DNA of 64,000 bases from Whalleya microplaca (lineage: Eukaryota > Ascomycota > Sordariomycetes > Xylariales > Xylariaceae). Positions 11,719-26,300 of this stretch are shown here, piece after piece (position 1 is the stretch's first letter; each line of letters opens with the position of its first letter). The stretch spans positions 1 through 64,000 of the forward strand of contig MU385732.1 in the NCBI GenBank assembly GCA_022497155.1, given 5' to 3'. The translations under genes were made by a program, and so were the position numbers. Under the pieces are notes generated by a model. The model had not been told where the DNA came from and did no database searches. It was given only the letters and a program-made list of their open reading frames with translations.

Positions 11719-14700
11719 TAATTATAATAAATTTAACCTTTCGTTTAATTATATTAAATAAAAGTTTTAATTTAATAAATACCGGGCTATTTTTTAACGC
11801 ATTAAAAAATTTCGGAAAAATATTACTAAAATTATTTATACCCGAAATAAAATAAACTAATAATTAAAAAAAATATTAATCCCGGATTTAATTTATAAAT
11901 AAGCCGGAATAATAATAGTTTCGATTAAATTAAGGTATTTTTAAATAAGAAATTAAAATATTTATTTATAGTTCCGGATATTTAAAAGCTTATTTTATTA
12001 TAGCGCTAAAAAATGCCGGCTAATAGCCGGGGTAAAACTTTCGGAAATTTGATATATATTTTTTTCGGCTTAAAAGTTTAACGACTTAAGCTAGTTTTAA
12101 AGGAAACCCGGGCTTTATCTTTTATAGGAAATTACGGCTAAACTTAAAAAATAAAATTATTAGTTATAATAAAAAGCTTTTAAAAAAAGGAATAATATAA
12201 TAAATATTATTATTTAATATTAGGAATTAATATTTATAGCTTAAAAAAAGCTACCAATTTTAGGAGCGGCTATAAACGGGGCTATAATAATAATAAAAAA
12301 ACCTAAATCCGGGCTAAAGGTTTTTTATTAAATAAACAAATCTTAAGGTTTTAAAAAGCCCGGGAAAAAAACTAATTTCTTTAAAAAATATTAATATTAA
12401 GGTTATTATATTACTAATTTTATTATTAGAAATAATACTTAAATTCCACTAAAATTTACCGGTAATAAGCCCGGAACTAAACCGAAAAATAAGTTATAAA
12501 AAAGATATTATAATTATAATAAACTAGAATATTATATCTATAATTATATTATGCGTTAAAAAACGGGTTTAAAGTTTAAAAATCACTAAAGCTTTTAAAC
12601 TTAATAAAAATTATTTATTTAAGTTTTATATATTTTTAAACTTTTTATATTATTTATTGTAATAGGCTGTGCTGTAGTAGGAAATATCGGCGATCATAAG
12701 CCGATATAGCAGCACAGCTCTCGAAAGTTAGTATAAATGCTTTCGAGCTATATCGATATATCTTTTTGATTTTCTTTTCTTCTTTAGTTAAAAAATAAAT
12801 ACTTATTTAGTATTATAAAATTACATTTTAGCGTAACGGCCTTTTATATATTTTCTAACTTATTAACCCCCGAGTTATATTAGAGTAGATTAGAATATTA
12901 AAAGAAGCTTTAGAGCAGCCTCCTAACAATCCGGAGATACCGTTAGCGAGATACGCGGAAGCATTAAATATTTAGGTCTATTAGATTTATACCCGCCTCG
13001 AATAAATATACGTAATATTAGAAGCGGTATTAAAAATAATTCGGAGAAATAACGACTAAAACGAGCGGCTTACGAACAGAAACTAAAAAAATAACAGAAC
13101 GAACTATTATAACGCCAGGTAGTTTTAAAAGCATAACTACAAAAAAACCTCGATTTATTAATTATATAAAACGCGAATATAATAGAAAGTGCTTTTATAT
13201 AAAACTCTCGGGATCCCCAAAAACCCTAAAAACAGCCAGCTTAAGCAGGTATAAACCCTCAGTTAGGAAACCCTTAGCCAGGAAACCTTTAAGCACCTTT
13301 AGTACCCGTTTTAGTAATTACTGCAGCCCCGGTACTTAAACGTAAGCTATTACTATAACCCGAGAAATTCGGGGGCGAGTATAGCCGCTACTTTATATAA
13401 AAGATATTAATAAAATATAAGCTCTAAAAAAATACGGAGTTTATAAAAGGAGACTGGAATAAGTAATATAGTATTTACAAGCGGCTCGAAAATAATATAT
13501 AACGCGTAATAAAGTTATATTATATTATAAAAAAACCTAATAAAACATATAACCTAGCATTTTTTTTTTAATATTTGTCGAATATTTATAAAAACTATAA
13601 TAAGGTTATTAAAGCGGGGGGCGAATTATATAAATACCGTTAGTCCGCTAATTAAATTTTTATATCCTTTTATACTAATTTCGAGCAACTGTTAATAAAA
13701 ATAAAAGGTAATATATAAAATAATAAAGCGAAACTTATATTTATCGAAAAAGTAATTAACGACAAATTTAAAAACGCGCTAGTTTTAGTAGTGCTACCGA
13801 GTATTTATTAAAACTAGGTTTATTAAATAATAAATATCGTAGCCCGATTTAAGAGATCGCTATTTTATTATAGCGGGAATAGTTTAAAAGGCGGGATTAC
13901 GTTAAATAGATTACTTTTTCCGGGCTTATTACCCCCTACCCCTAATCGCCTTAAAATTAATTATAAGGGTAATATATTAATAACCGGTATAGCTGCGTTA
14001 ATAAAAAGCTAACGGGCTAAATAAGTAATAAATAAAAAATAAAACGCTCGAATAAAGCGCGGAAAATATTTACGATATAAAAAAAAAAGCTACTTGTTTA
14101 AAAAATATACCTATCGTTTTATAAAACTACTTATTTATATTAAGGTTAACGTAATAATAGGCTATAAATCTAAAAAAAATAGAGCCGAAAAAATACTAGA
14201 AAAGTAGAAAAACGAGTAGCTTTTAAATAAAATTACGCTTAAAAGTTTGATATAACGGCAAAAAAAATTAATATAGCCGAATAGCTTATAAACGGGAAAT
14301 TTTTTATAGTCGATATATATTTAAATTAATAATTATATATAAAAACCTTTATAAATTTAAGATATAAATATTATATTATTATTAGCGAAAATATAATAAA
14401 ATGCCTGAAATTACTATATATATTTATCCGGGAAAAAACGGTAAAAAAAGCTACTCGTAAAAAAGGATTAAGCGTTTCGGGTATAATTCGCGAGATAATT
14501 TATATAAAAGCTAACTTTAATAGGTATAAATTAAAGATATTTGCGTATATTATACCAGGTTTAAATTACTTTATAATATTAAAAAAGCTTTAAATAAAGC
14601 GTAACCGGGTAATATATATAATATATAAATATATATTATATATAAAAATTGCCGGAAATTTAAAAGTATAAAAAAAAAGACACTTTTTAAAAACTATAAA

Positions 14701-15144
14701 AGTCCGCAAAACTCGGGAGGCGCTTTATATTAATGCGATATATTTCGTAAAAAAAATAAAAAAAGTTCGGAAGTAAAAAAAGCTGGAAAAACGAGTAATA
14801 ATTTAATAAACGGCTATATTTATTATTATATTAATAAATATTAATAAAGCTTTAGCGCTTAAAAAAAAACCAATATTCGAAAGAATTTCCCCCTTTAGTT
14901 AAAAAGCTAGAAATAGTTATTTGAAAAAAAAAAAGGCAAAGATTTTTTGCTATATTATATAAAAGCCGATTATAAAATTAACTTAAATCGTAATAAAGCG
15001 GGCAAAAAGTTATTTATCTTTTAAGGGTTATTATATAATATATCCCGGAAGAAATTATTAACGTTACGGAAAATATTAATTAAACTATTAGATAAAAGGT
15101 ATATTTATATAAGCAGCTTGCTTATAAAAGCCCCTATATTTTTT

Positions 15145-15600
15145 GTCCGGAAACTAAACGGCGGACTCCGTTTTTATTGCGATTATAAAGTATTAAATAA
15201 TATTATTTAGCGAAATCGGTACCTATTTTTATTTATATAAGAAATGTTTAAAACCCTTTCGGGAATAAAATAGTTTTTTAAAGTAAATATTAAGTCGGCT
15301 TTTTATAAAATCAAAATTAGGGAGGGAAATAAATAAAAAACGGCTTTTTATACCCGCTTTAGGCTATTCGAGTAATTTATAACCCCTTTCGGTTTAACGG
15401 GTACTCCTGTAACGTTTTAGCGCTATATAAATAGTATATTAAAAAAATACCTAGATATTTTTTATTTAATATATATAAACGATATATTAATTTATTTTTT
15501 TAGAATAAAAAAAAATTATATCGATAAAATAAAAAAGGTATTAAAATACTTAGAAATAACGGGCTTAAGTTTAGATATAAATAAATATAAGTTTATAATA
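15145..15600 (+). pseudogene. Gypsy-A reverse transcriptase fragment
   Basis: Reading the plus strand, codons spell N-G-G-L-R-F-Y-C-D-Y just before 15,190, the RT motif usually seen as GGLRFCVDYR. About 290 bases later YINDILIY falls at 15,472-15,495, the catalytic motif normally YIDDILIY. Here the first catalytic aspartate is replaced by asparagine (a G-to-A, RIP-type change) and the second is kept. In between are recognisable T-P-F-G-L and K-T-A-F-Y-T-R-F motifs. Several stops interrupt it. The order matches Ty3/Gypsy RT, which supports the family assignment of the whole element. Confidence 0.85.
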
Positions 15601-18129
15601 ATTATTACGAAATATTTGGGATTTATTATCGAAATAAAAAAAAGGGTCTATATAAATCCGGCTAAAATATAGGTAATTAAAAAATAAAAGCCTTTTAAAA
15701 CGTTTAAAAAAGTCTGTAATTTTTTAAGATTTGCAAACTTTTACCGGGATTTTATTAAAAACTATATAGATTTTATTACTTTTTTATCGGCATTTATAAA
15801 AAAGGGGGTACCGTTTTAATAAAAGCCTTTAGAAAATATAACGTTCGAGAATTTTAAACAAACGTTTTTAAAAAAACCGGCCTTAATATAATAAAACCTT
15901 AAATAAGAGATAGTAATTGAAATAAACTGTTCGGGATAGGCTTATAAAAAATGCCTATTATAGCGTAATAAGCGAAAGATCTTATTACCTATAGCCTATT
16001 ATTTTAGACGTTTAACCCCGGTAAAAGTTAATTATAAAATCTATAATAAAAAGCTGCTAATAATTATAAGCTATTTGCGAATATAAGACGCGGAATTATA
16101 AAACGTAATTTTAATATTTATAATTTTATTTAATTATAAAAATCTAAAATATTTTATAATTTCTAAAAAACTTTCCGAGCGATAAATATATTAGTTAGAA
16201 AAATTAATACGCTTTAATTTCTGATTAAAATTTCGCGCTAAATGTTTAAATATTAAACCTAACGTTCTTTTATAGCATAAATAAAACCTGCTATAAAAAA
16301 TATAAAACGAAAGGTATAAAAAACGGGAATTTTAACTATTATAAAAAAAATAGTTATTTTATACGTAATTTAAGAAATATAAATAAATAAGGATTACTAA
16401 AATAAAATATATTTAGTTATATAAATAAAATATCCCGAAAGGTAAAAAAATTTTCGAATATAAAAATCTATAATTGTTATAAAATATAAAAGTAGCGAAA
16501 AACCCGAATTACGCGCGAGCGATAAAGGCGGTAGCCTAAAAAAACCGAGTGTTCCCTAAAAACTTAAATATAAAAATATCGTTATCGGAATATAATATCG
16601 ACAATAAAAGTCGATTACGTTTTCGCGAGTATATTTAGATTTTTAATTAAAAGCTATTCCGTACCGCTTTAATATAAAATATTTATAACTTATATTTAGT
16701 AAAATATCTAGAAAAGGAAAATATATTAGTAATATTTTCGAGAACGTTTTATTAGCTTAAAATATCGGTATTTATAAAACGCTTTTATAAAAATTATAAT
16801 ATTTATAAAAAAAAAACGATATAATGTAATTAAAAAAAAAGGCTTTTAAAACCGTTACTTATTTTAAATCAATTTTATAGTAAATTATTTATTAATTTTA
16901 TAACCGATTTATTAATTATTTCCGAATAGAACCTTATTTTTATAATAGTAATTTTTAATCGATTAAAAAAATAGGTTATATTAAAAGCTATAACTTTAAT
17001 AAAGGCGGAAATATATACCGAACGGTTTATAAACTATTATTAAAAGTATTATAGTTTTTCCCGTATTATAACTAGTAATAGAAAATCTAATTAAGTAAAG
17101 CGGTTTTAAAAATAGCTTTGCTTATTAGTAGAAATTAAGTAGCGTTTATTAATTACGTTTTACCCGGAAACCGATAAAGTTATTAAATAAGCGAATTAAA
17201 AAATATTAATATATTTTCAAACGTTTATATTATATATTTAATTTAAATAAAGTTTATTACTACCGGAAGCGATATTTATAATTAATAACCGAAATATTAT
17301 AATAATAAGGCTAAATCTTTTTTTTATATTTTATAGATATTATATAAAACCTATTCCAATAGTAAAATATATCCCGGAATTTATTTCCGAACCGCGTATA
17401 TAGGCGGAAGCTTTTATTTAGCGCCTAAAAAAGGCAATAAAATTTATATAAGCTATAATAATAATTATATAATAACAATAAAAAAATATAGCTAATAAGT
17501 AGCGATTTTTTATAAAGTAATTCCAAATAAGAAATAAAGTATAATTAACGTTTAAAAATATTTCTATATTTTAACTTTTATAAAAGCTGGTATAATTATA
17601 TATTAAATATAAAATAACGTACGTTATTAGCTCCTAGGTTATAAAACTAAATATACCGAAAGAAATATATAACCGGTTTTATATTAAGCTTATCCGTTAT
17701 ATAAAAAATAATTTCCTACTTTTTTAAAAAAACGAAAATATATAATTTCTTTTTATAGTTAATAAAAAAGGAAAGGAAGAAATAAAGTAATAAATAAAGG
17801 AAATTATTTAAATAATTATTAAGCGGAAAGGGCGAGAAAAAATTAAATAAGTGTTAGTAAAGTAGGTAAGCTATACGGCCTTAATATAAAAACCGCTCGA
17901 AAATTTAAAAAATACCGAAATAATAAACTATTTTAAAAAAAATTACGGTAATATAAAAACGAACAATAAGTTTAAAAGAATTAATATAAGGGAAAGGGTA
18001 AAAGTTATATTCGCGCGGCAATTATATAATTAATAAAGTATTAGTAAGGTATAAAAATAAAGGGATATAAATAAAATAAAAAAATATTACGGGAGATTAT
18101 AAATCTTTTATTATTATAAATAACGTAAA

Positions 18130-19957
18130 CGTTACTCCCGAATAAATAACAAATAACTTTTTTTATTTATGTAATTTTTTTTAATAAACCGATAACTAAA
18201 ACTATTATAAAACCGACCGAAAAACGTAATAAATTTAACCGAGCGGTATATTTATATTAGCCGGGAGTTAATAGTTTAGTTTATTTTTTTTATTGTTTTT
18301 TTTTTTTTTTTATATCTATCGCTTTTTCTTTTATTTTTACGGGAAAAAGCTTAAAAAGGCGGCTATAGTAGCGAGAAGTATTAACGGAAGTAGGAAAAAC
18401 GCGCGAGTAAGGGGCATGCGAGCCGCGCTTAAGCGAAAAGTTTATAGTAATAGTGGAGGCGGGTAAGACGGGCCGAAAAAAAAAACCGGAAACGGAAATA
18501 CGTATACGAGCGGTAGGCCCGGCGTTACTTATTATAAAGCGCGTAATAGCCGTAATATCGCTAATATTATTAGCGATACGCTCGAGCGGGCGAACGACTT
18601 CCTTAAGCGCGGCTATAAGTTATTTTTATATAACGTATAAATTAAAAAAAATTACGAAAAAATAAAATAAAAATTTATATATTATTTTTATTACTACTAA
18701 ACTTTAGCCCGGTTTAAAGCTATAACGTTTATTTTAGCACGCTCGAAATATATAGCGGCGTTAATAACGCGTTACGCCCGTATTCCGGCCGACTTTTAAG
18801 CGGCAATAGAAATTAAATAAAAAAAATAAGTAACGGGGGTATTATAAAAGAGCGAAAGAAATAAATAATTTACTAAAGTTTAAGCTATTATAAACTCGAT
18901 AAGTTTTTATTAAAGTAGTAGCGAGAAAGCGAATTTCGGTATTTATAAATAGCTATAAAATAAAGTTAAAAAGCGGTACTCGAATAAAAAAAATAAAAAG
19001 TAATTTATAATAAAATAGTTATAGCTTTTAGTATATTTTATATACCGTATATTATAAATAGCTAAATATAGTTAGTATTATATTTAAAATATTTTAGGAT
19101 TAAAAAAGAAAAAAAAAAGAACTTATAGATTTAGTCGGAATAAAAGGCGGAAAAGTTTTTAGCTATACGGCCGACGTAAGAGCGGTACGGGATATAACGT
19201 GTAAAAGAAAAAAAAGCTATAAAAATAGCGCGAACGGGCGGCCTAAAAGCGGCAGAGCCGGAAAAAGAACGAAATAAAAATATAGCGGCGGCGGCGAAAG
19301 CGAAAATAAGCAAAAATAGCGGCAAAAAAGAAAAAGCGCGTTACGGAAATATTACGGAAGAATATATTAGTAACTTAAATAATAAAAAAATAAAAGAATT
19401 AGAAAATTAAAAGTTTAAAAAATTAAAAAATTGGAAAATTAAAAAATAAAAGAATAAAGTAAATAGTTAGGGAAATAGGTTTTTACTTATAAATAGCCTA
19501 AAAAAAAAAAAGAGAAAAAAAGAAATTTCGAAAAGAGGGCCCGGGATATTTAAGCGACCTTAGGAAAGAATTAATTACGCGGCTAATTATAAAAGTTAAT
19601 TATATATTACGTTAGTTATACGCTTAAATTAATTAAAAGCGGAAATCGACTTACAGATTTAAAAATAGATTTAACTACCGAATAAAAAACTAATTAAAAG
19701 CGGGAATCGAGTTTTAATTTTACGCGTATCTACTTTATATTCGATTAATTAATAGTAATATAAAATTAGGAACTTTTATAACAAAAAAATTCTTTTATAA
19801 AAATACCCCTATACTATTTTCCGAACCGGGCTTAATTAATAATAAAATAAATTATTAGTAGCTAAAAAAGCCGATAATTAATAAAAATTTATATATACCT
19901 TACGCTCGAGTATAGGGGATGCGATATAATCGCGCAAAAAAGTAAAGGGGGAGGTAA
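18130..19957 (+). other. Gypsy-A 3' region beyond integrase, unexplained
   Basis: Between the end of recognisable integrase and the 3' LTR is about 1.8 kb that is richer in CpG and G than the rest (for example 18,360-18,620 and 19,130-19,400, with GCGGCGGCGGCG at about 19,284) yet still lacks CpA. Open frames of 64-70 codons occur at 18,453 (+) and 19,325 (-) without family resemblance. It may be a long 3' untranslated region, an extra frame, or an older insertion; I cannot decide. Confidence 0.4.
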
Positions 19958-20779
19958 TATAATAGGCTATACCGTAGTAAGGAATATCGGCGATTATAAA
20001 CCGATATAGTAGCATAACTTTCGAAAGCTAGTATAAATACTCTCGAGCTATATCGATATACTTTTTTAATTTTCTTTTCTTCTTTAGTTAAAAAATAAAC
20101 ATTTATTTAGCATTACAAAATTACATCTTAGCGTGACGGCTTTTCATATTTATTCGGATATAAAAAAAGCCTTTTTTATTACTTTTATAAACTTAAATAC
20201 CTACTTTTTAGTAAATTTAAATAGTTATATATTTATATTAAAATATAGATTTAAAAAAGCCCCTTTTAAAGCTGTTAATTTTAAACTTTTAAAGCAATAA
20301 ACCGTATTAATTTATGATATTTTTTCGGTTAATTTTATAATAAAAAATAAACGAGATATTAACCGCCGGTTTTAACGCCTTTATATTACTATCGATTAAG
20401 ACTTCCGAAAAAAAAGTCTATTTTTAAGTTAATTAACTTTAAAAAAGTAACCGATTATTTTCGATTTTATTATAAATTATTAATATTTCGGTATTATAAG
20501 CTTTTCGATAAAACTATTAAGCTTTAAGTAATTTATCCGAAAGTGCCGAAATTACGCCGTTTATTATATAATTATTTAATTCCCGGAAAAAATCCCGAAA
20601 TTATAAAACAAAAATAACCCTAATATTTTAATTATAACGTTTAAAACTATCGTAAATTTTTTATTTTTTTAAGGCTATTCCGACTTTTTTAATACTAATA
20701 AAACTAATATTTTATTTTATTAAATCTAAGCTAATTACGTTATCGATTTATTTCTAGGAATAAACGTACTTTATTATTT

Positions 20780-21260
20780 TATTTATTTGTTTATTTACGA
20801 TAAATTAAAGGAGCTTTAGAAATTTATTATTAAAATAAGAGCTAATAGTAAAATTCGATATTCGAAAAGTTTTATTAATACTTTTATATTATTTATACTT
20901 AATAAATAGTAGCTTTCGGCTTTATATAAACTATAAAGGCTTAAATAAAATAATAATTAAAAATCGTTATATTTTATTTTTAGTTTCGGAATTATTAAAT
21001 AAAATATTAAGGGCTAAAATATTTTCGAAAATCGACTTTAAAACGTTTATTATTATATTTATATTAAAGAAAAAAATAAATAAAAAACTGCCTTTCAAAT
21101 TAAATATAATTATTATAAATTTATAGTAATATTTATAAACTTTATTAATATCCCTGCTATTTTTAAAGTTATATTTATTAACTTTTTTATAGGATTTTAG
21201 ATATATTTTATATAGTTTACTTTAACGATATCTTTATTTTCTTTTTTATTAAAAAAATTT
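20780..21260 (+). pseudogene. Gypsy-B reverse transcriptase fragment
   Basis: The plus-strand translation contains L-K-E-L-Q-K-F-I and then K-N-R-Y-I-L-F-L followed by S-E-L-L-N-K and A-K-I-F-S-K-I-D, matching the RT segment usually written KNRYPLPLI...ELLD.L..AK.FTKLD. It lies immediately downstream of the Gypsy-A 3' LTR and continues the Gypsy-B reading order (gag to the left of Gypsy-A, integrase to the right). Stops and frame shifts make it non-functional. Confidence 0.75.
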
Positions 21261-23157
21261 ATACGAATTATTTCCGGAAAGTTATCGAATAATTCCGAGA
21301 TATAAAGCTTTTTATTAAGTTATCGAAATATACGTTTTATTAATTTTTATTAAAGTTTTTAAAATATACTATATTTAATATAAATATATTTATAAATTAA
21401 AGCTATATAAATATTATAACTAATTAATTTAAGCTATATTTTATTTATAACATCTAATAGTTTATTAAATTTTATAACTTTTACTGCCGTTTTATTATTA
21501 AATTCTCCTAAATTATAGCTTTATTACTACAATTATTAAAAAAAATATTAAGGCAAAAACTAAAATAAAGCTTTTTAAATAAACTAATTAAAAAAGCTTT
21601 TTAAAAATTAATAGCTATATTTTACATCGCTTTTTTTATATTTCGATTTAAAAAAAATAAATAAAAATAAAAACTAACGTTTTAAAAATATTATATTTAA
21701 AATTTCATCGTAATAAAATAATAAAAGGCATTAATATTTAATAGCTTTTTAGTTATAAAATTTTACCTAACTAAAGCTAAATTACGGGATTCCCGATTAA
21801 AAAATATTAACTATTATTAATATATTTAAATATTAGCAATATTAACTTTAAAGAAATAAGTTTTTTATAAAAGTTTATATAAATTATATTAATTTAACTA
21901 ATTTTATAACTAATTTAAAGCTTAACATAAAGCAAGCTAAATAGTATATATTATTAGCTTTATTTAATTTTATTATTAAATATTAGCCGGGAAAACGGAA
22001 TTTTATTGATTTTATTTTAAAATATCCTAATTATGTAATAAAACGGTTTAATAATTTAATATTATTATTTATTTTAAAGCAGAAAATAATAATAAACTAA
22101 AATTTTATAGTTAATAACGAGATTTTAAAAATATCGATTTTTACGAAATATATTTATATTTCGGCAAATATTTAATAAATATTAATTTAAGTTATTACCT
22201 AATATAAAGCTTATTATAAAATTAAAAATAAGATTTATTATTAACATAAATACTTTCCGGATTAAATTATTTTTATTTAAAATATATAGCGAAAAAATCC
22301 CGAATGTCGAATAATTTAATCTCGTATTATTATTAATTTAATTTAAAATACCTAATAAAGCTTAAGATTTTATAACTTTATTTTTTTAATTAATAAATTT
22401 ATATATTTTTAAAAAGGTTTTTTTAATTATAATTAATCGAACTATATTATAATAATAAACTAATAAGTTATTTTAAATAAAAATAAATTTATTAATTATT
22501 AGCCCGGAAATTTTACTAAAAAAACTTATGATAAAACGTTTAAAACTATATATAATATTATAAGATTTATTTTAAATTTAAAATAAAATATTATTATTAT
22601 TATAATAAATTAAATGTTTTATTTATTTTAAAACGTTTTATATAAAAATTATTTATAAACTTTATTATTAAGCTGTTTTTTTATAAAAAACGGGACGTAA
22701 ATGTTATTTTTATAATTATAAATTATTTTATAAAAATAACCTTTTTATTTATAATATTTATTTATTTAAACGTTATTTAATTAGCTTAATTATTTTATAA
22801 ATAAATCAAATATTAGTTTAACGCTTTTATAAAAATTATATTAAATAAATTATTTTTATAAGTAAATTTAAATTTAAATTGTATTATTATAATATAATAA
22901 AATCATAACTTTTAATAACATTTTATGCCTAAATTAATAAACAAACGGAATAAATAAATTAAATATTAAAAATATATTTATAAAACTTTATTAAAACTTA
23001 GTAAATAATATAACTAAAGTTATTACTTTATATTATATTTATTATAAATTTTATTACTAATTAAATAACCGGAAAAACGCTTTTTAAAGTTTTATATAAA
23101 TATCTCCTTAAATTTCGCACTTTTATACGAAAATTCTTTGTTATAAAAAAAGTCCCT

Positions 23158-23331
23158 TAATATAAAATGTATAGGGTGGAATAATATATTATACGAAAGA
23201 TAAACATTAAGTATTTAGGTTATAGCGGAGTTGCATTTTAAATGCTTAGGATCTTTTATTTTTCTTATTTATTTTATCTTATTTAAGTTAAGTTAGCTTT
23301 AAGGGATAAGGGCCCGTAAGGCTTTGTATTA
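23158..23331 (+). repeat. Gypsy-C LTR, left
   Basis: Begins TAATATAAAATGTATAGGGT and ends TTTGTATTA; includes the same central hairpin as the solo copy at 7,643 and the phrase GGGCCCGTAAGG. Confidence 0.85.
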
Positions 23332-26300
23332 AATGTCGGGGGATAGGGAAAACTTTGTTACTTTTAATAAGTTTTTTTAAACTAGAATTTTTAAGACTTA
23401 CGGGGGCGATTTTTAGGTCGCTTATTAATTATAATTTTATTAAAAATTAGATTAGGGTTAGTTTAAATGTTTATTTTGCGTAGCGCCGCTTTTTTATACG
23501 GCCGGCCGCGGGTTTTTTTGGGTATAGTTTTTTTGTTTTTAATTCCCGCTTTATTTTTAGCCTATTATACTGTTATATGCCTTTTTTAGCGTTTTTAGTA
23601 TTCGGTAATGAGTTCCGGTAATTTATGTAATTATTATTTCGATTTTTAGCTGTTATTATAATATTTATATTTTTTTTATTTTATTAAATAGTTGAATTTA
23701 TTATGCTTGCGGTTTAAGGTATATTTTATAATAATTTCGATTTCGTAATTATTTTCGTCTTTTTTGTCCGAATCCTCCTGTTTATTTTTAACGGGTTTAA
23801 GAAATAGCGCGTGCTTATAAAAAGGGTTTTTATTATTAGGTTTAAGTAATAAATAAGCTACTAAAATAATAAAATGGATGCCGATATTTTTATTACCGAA
23901 ATCGAGTTTATACGTAAGTCGTCTTATATATTTTTTGATTTTTTATAGTTCGTGCCGCTATTATAAGTATTTTTTGGGAGGCTTACCGAGTAAATAATAT
24001 CCGTTATATAAGTTTAGATATATTTTATCGCTTTCGTTAAATTTTATAGCTTTATATTTGGCATTATATAGCCGTTTGATTCGGGCTATAGCGAAATTTA
24101 TAAATAGTTTAGTATTTTTGCGGAAGTATTCTTTAAAAAATCGAATGCTTTAATATTCTTCCGTATTTATAATAGTTAAAGCGTTATTAAGTTTAAATAG
24201 CTTAAATTTAAATAGTTATTTATATATAAAAGATTTAATTATATTAAAATATACGTTATTAAAGTTTTGTTATAATATAGGTATAAAATTTATTTAATTA
24301 AGTTCGGGATTTATAAAAGCGTAATATCGGATAGCTATTTCGACTATTTAGTTTTTTTATTTAAAAAGCTTATCGTTTTATAGATAATAGGTAATAATTA
24401 TTAATAATTTAGCTTTAAAGGCTTTTTATAGTTTTTTTTAAAAAAGCTAATATAAATTTACGATTGTAATCGGAGATAATGCTACTAAATATTCTTTAAT
24501 CCGAAAGTAATAATTACTTAGCTAACGCGGTTCCTTAGTTTTCGGCGGTATACTTTTTATTTCCTAAAATTAAAAGCGTTCGTTTGAAAATCGTATAAGT
24601 AACTATTATTAAAAAATCGTAATATTTTTTATTTAAGCCGTCTAACTATTATAGCGTATTTTTAGATATAATTTTAAGTAGTTTTATAATAAAATTTATA
24701 GCGATAGTATGTATTAGTAAAAGGTCCTCCGGTCGGATTAATTAATAATTCCTTGCTATTTTATCGCAATTAATTCGGCAGAAATTATATATTAAATAGT
24801 GTTTAATATATGCCTTAATTTAATAAATTTTACGGGCAATTATATAATTTTTTAGTTCGGCTAATATACGTTCTATATTTTAATAATATTTATTATTATA
24901 TATTATAGCTATAAATTTTCCGATTAAGCTATATAGGATATATAGGCGATATTTATTTTATTGGTTTATATTATAAACTAGTTTATTAATAATTATAAAT
25001 AGATAGCCGGGTTTAAAAAACGAGTTAACGTTTTTGTTATTTTTGCGAAATTTGTCGAAAATTTTACGGAACTTAATATTTTTAATATATATATCGACAA
25101 TTTTTTTTTATATATCTTTTTTTATTATTATTTCGTTTATTAGTTAAATTTAATTTAAGACCGGCTTTTTATTCGAGCGTTATAGTTTTTTATTTTTGTC
25201 GTAAATATTAGTTATATTATATAAGCGGCTAAATATATCCGGTATAAAATTAAGGCGTCCCGGAATATAATAAACTTAAAAACCGTATTAAAAAAATAGA
25301 TAAACGCGTTAATTAATCGGCGGTTTACGTAATCCGTAAATAACGTTATTAAAAATATTTAGTTTATGATATTTTTAGTTATAAAATAGTCGGTAAAAAC
25401 TACTATCGGGTATTTATAAGTTTTAATTATAATGTAAAACCGGCGAACTGTTTAAATAAAACAGGCTATCTTTAATTTGGATAGCCCGTACCTAGTTTTG
25501 GCTTAGGATAAATATCGGCTAAGAAATATAATTAGTTCGATTTAGGTATTCGAAATAATAATGCCTAGTTTTTATATATAACCGTTTTTGGTATAAAAAA
25601 ATATAATACCGAATTTTCGTTTAATTAAACTGTTAATTTAAACGTATAAAATTTTTTCCGGGTTATAATAATATAATATTATCTCGCGATAAATAGCGTT
25701 TTATACCGAATCGAACGATAGTTTCTTTTTTTTTATAGGCTTATAAAAAGTCGTACGTATATAAACTAAACGTTTCCCGGGGTTTTTTATTAATAGCTTT
25801 TTTTCCTTTTATTTTTCGGCTAAAAGCGTAATTTTACGCTTTTATAAAAGCTCCGATAATTAGGTATAATAAGATATAAAGGAATAGAGAAATTTATTAG
25901 CTTTTAAATATTATTTAAAAACTTTTAATTGCCGAGGGAAATTGAGATCGCGAAATATAGCTATGCGGTTTTTTATATTTATAAAACCGAGAATGTTAAT
26001 ATAAAATTCTAATAGTTTAATCGAAAAGTAATCGAAAAAAAATTTAGCTAATAAAAAGGATATTTATTTAAACTAAAATAAACCGAAAATCGAGCGTAAA
26101 TATTATATATATTTTTTTTATATCGGAATAAATAATAATATTATTTATAAACGCGCGATAAAAACGCTAATACTTTAGTAAAAGCTTATTTATATACCGC
26201 TAAATATATATTAAAAAATTGCGAAATTTTATAAACGTAATAATTAATCCCTTTAATCTTTTAGGGCTAACGACTATAAATCGGTTCTTATATTTCAAAT

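Larger units (their letters stand above)
12658..20148 (+). mobile_element. Gypsy-A, complete but RIP-inactivated LTR retrotransposon
   Basis: LTRs at 12,658-12,850 and 19,958-20,148 (about 191-193 bp) in direct orientation, flanked by TTTAT at 12,653-12,657 and 20,149-20,153 (5-bp TSD). A purine tract AAAGGGGGAGG lies just before the 3' LTR. Internal order is gag (from about 12,870), protease region, RT (about 15,100-15,600), RNase H (about 15,830-16,260), integrase (about 16,830-17,600) and a possible chromodomain-like tail (to about 18,130), i.e. Ty3/Gypsy order. About 1.8 kb of unexplained sequence follows before the 3' LTR. Every frame has many TAA/TAG codons at positions where CAA or CAG is expected, so it is dead. 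Confidence 0.88.

Noticed and set aside
18453..18665. 70-codon plus-strand open frame with a basic N-terminus
   Set aside because: It sits in the Gypsy-A 3' tail, has no family resemblance, and adjacent frames are equally open because of the local CpG-rich composition.
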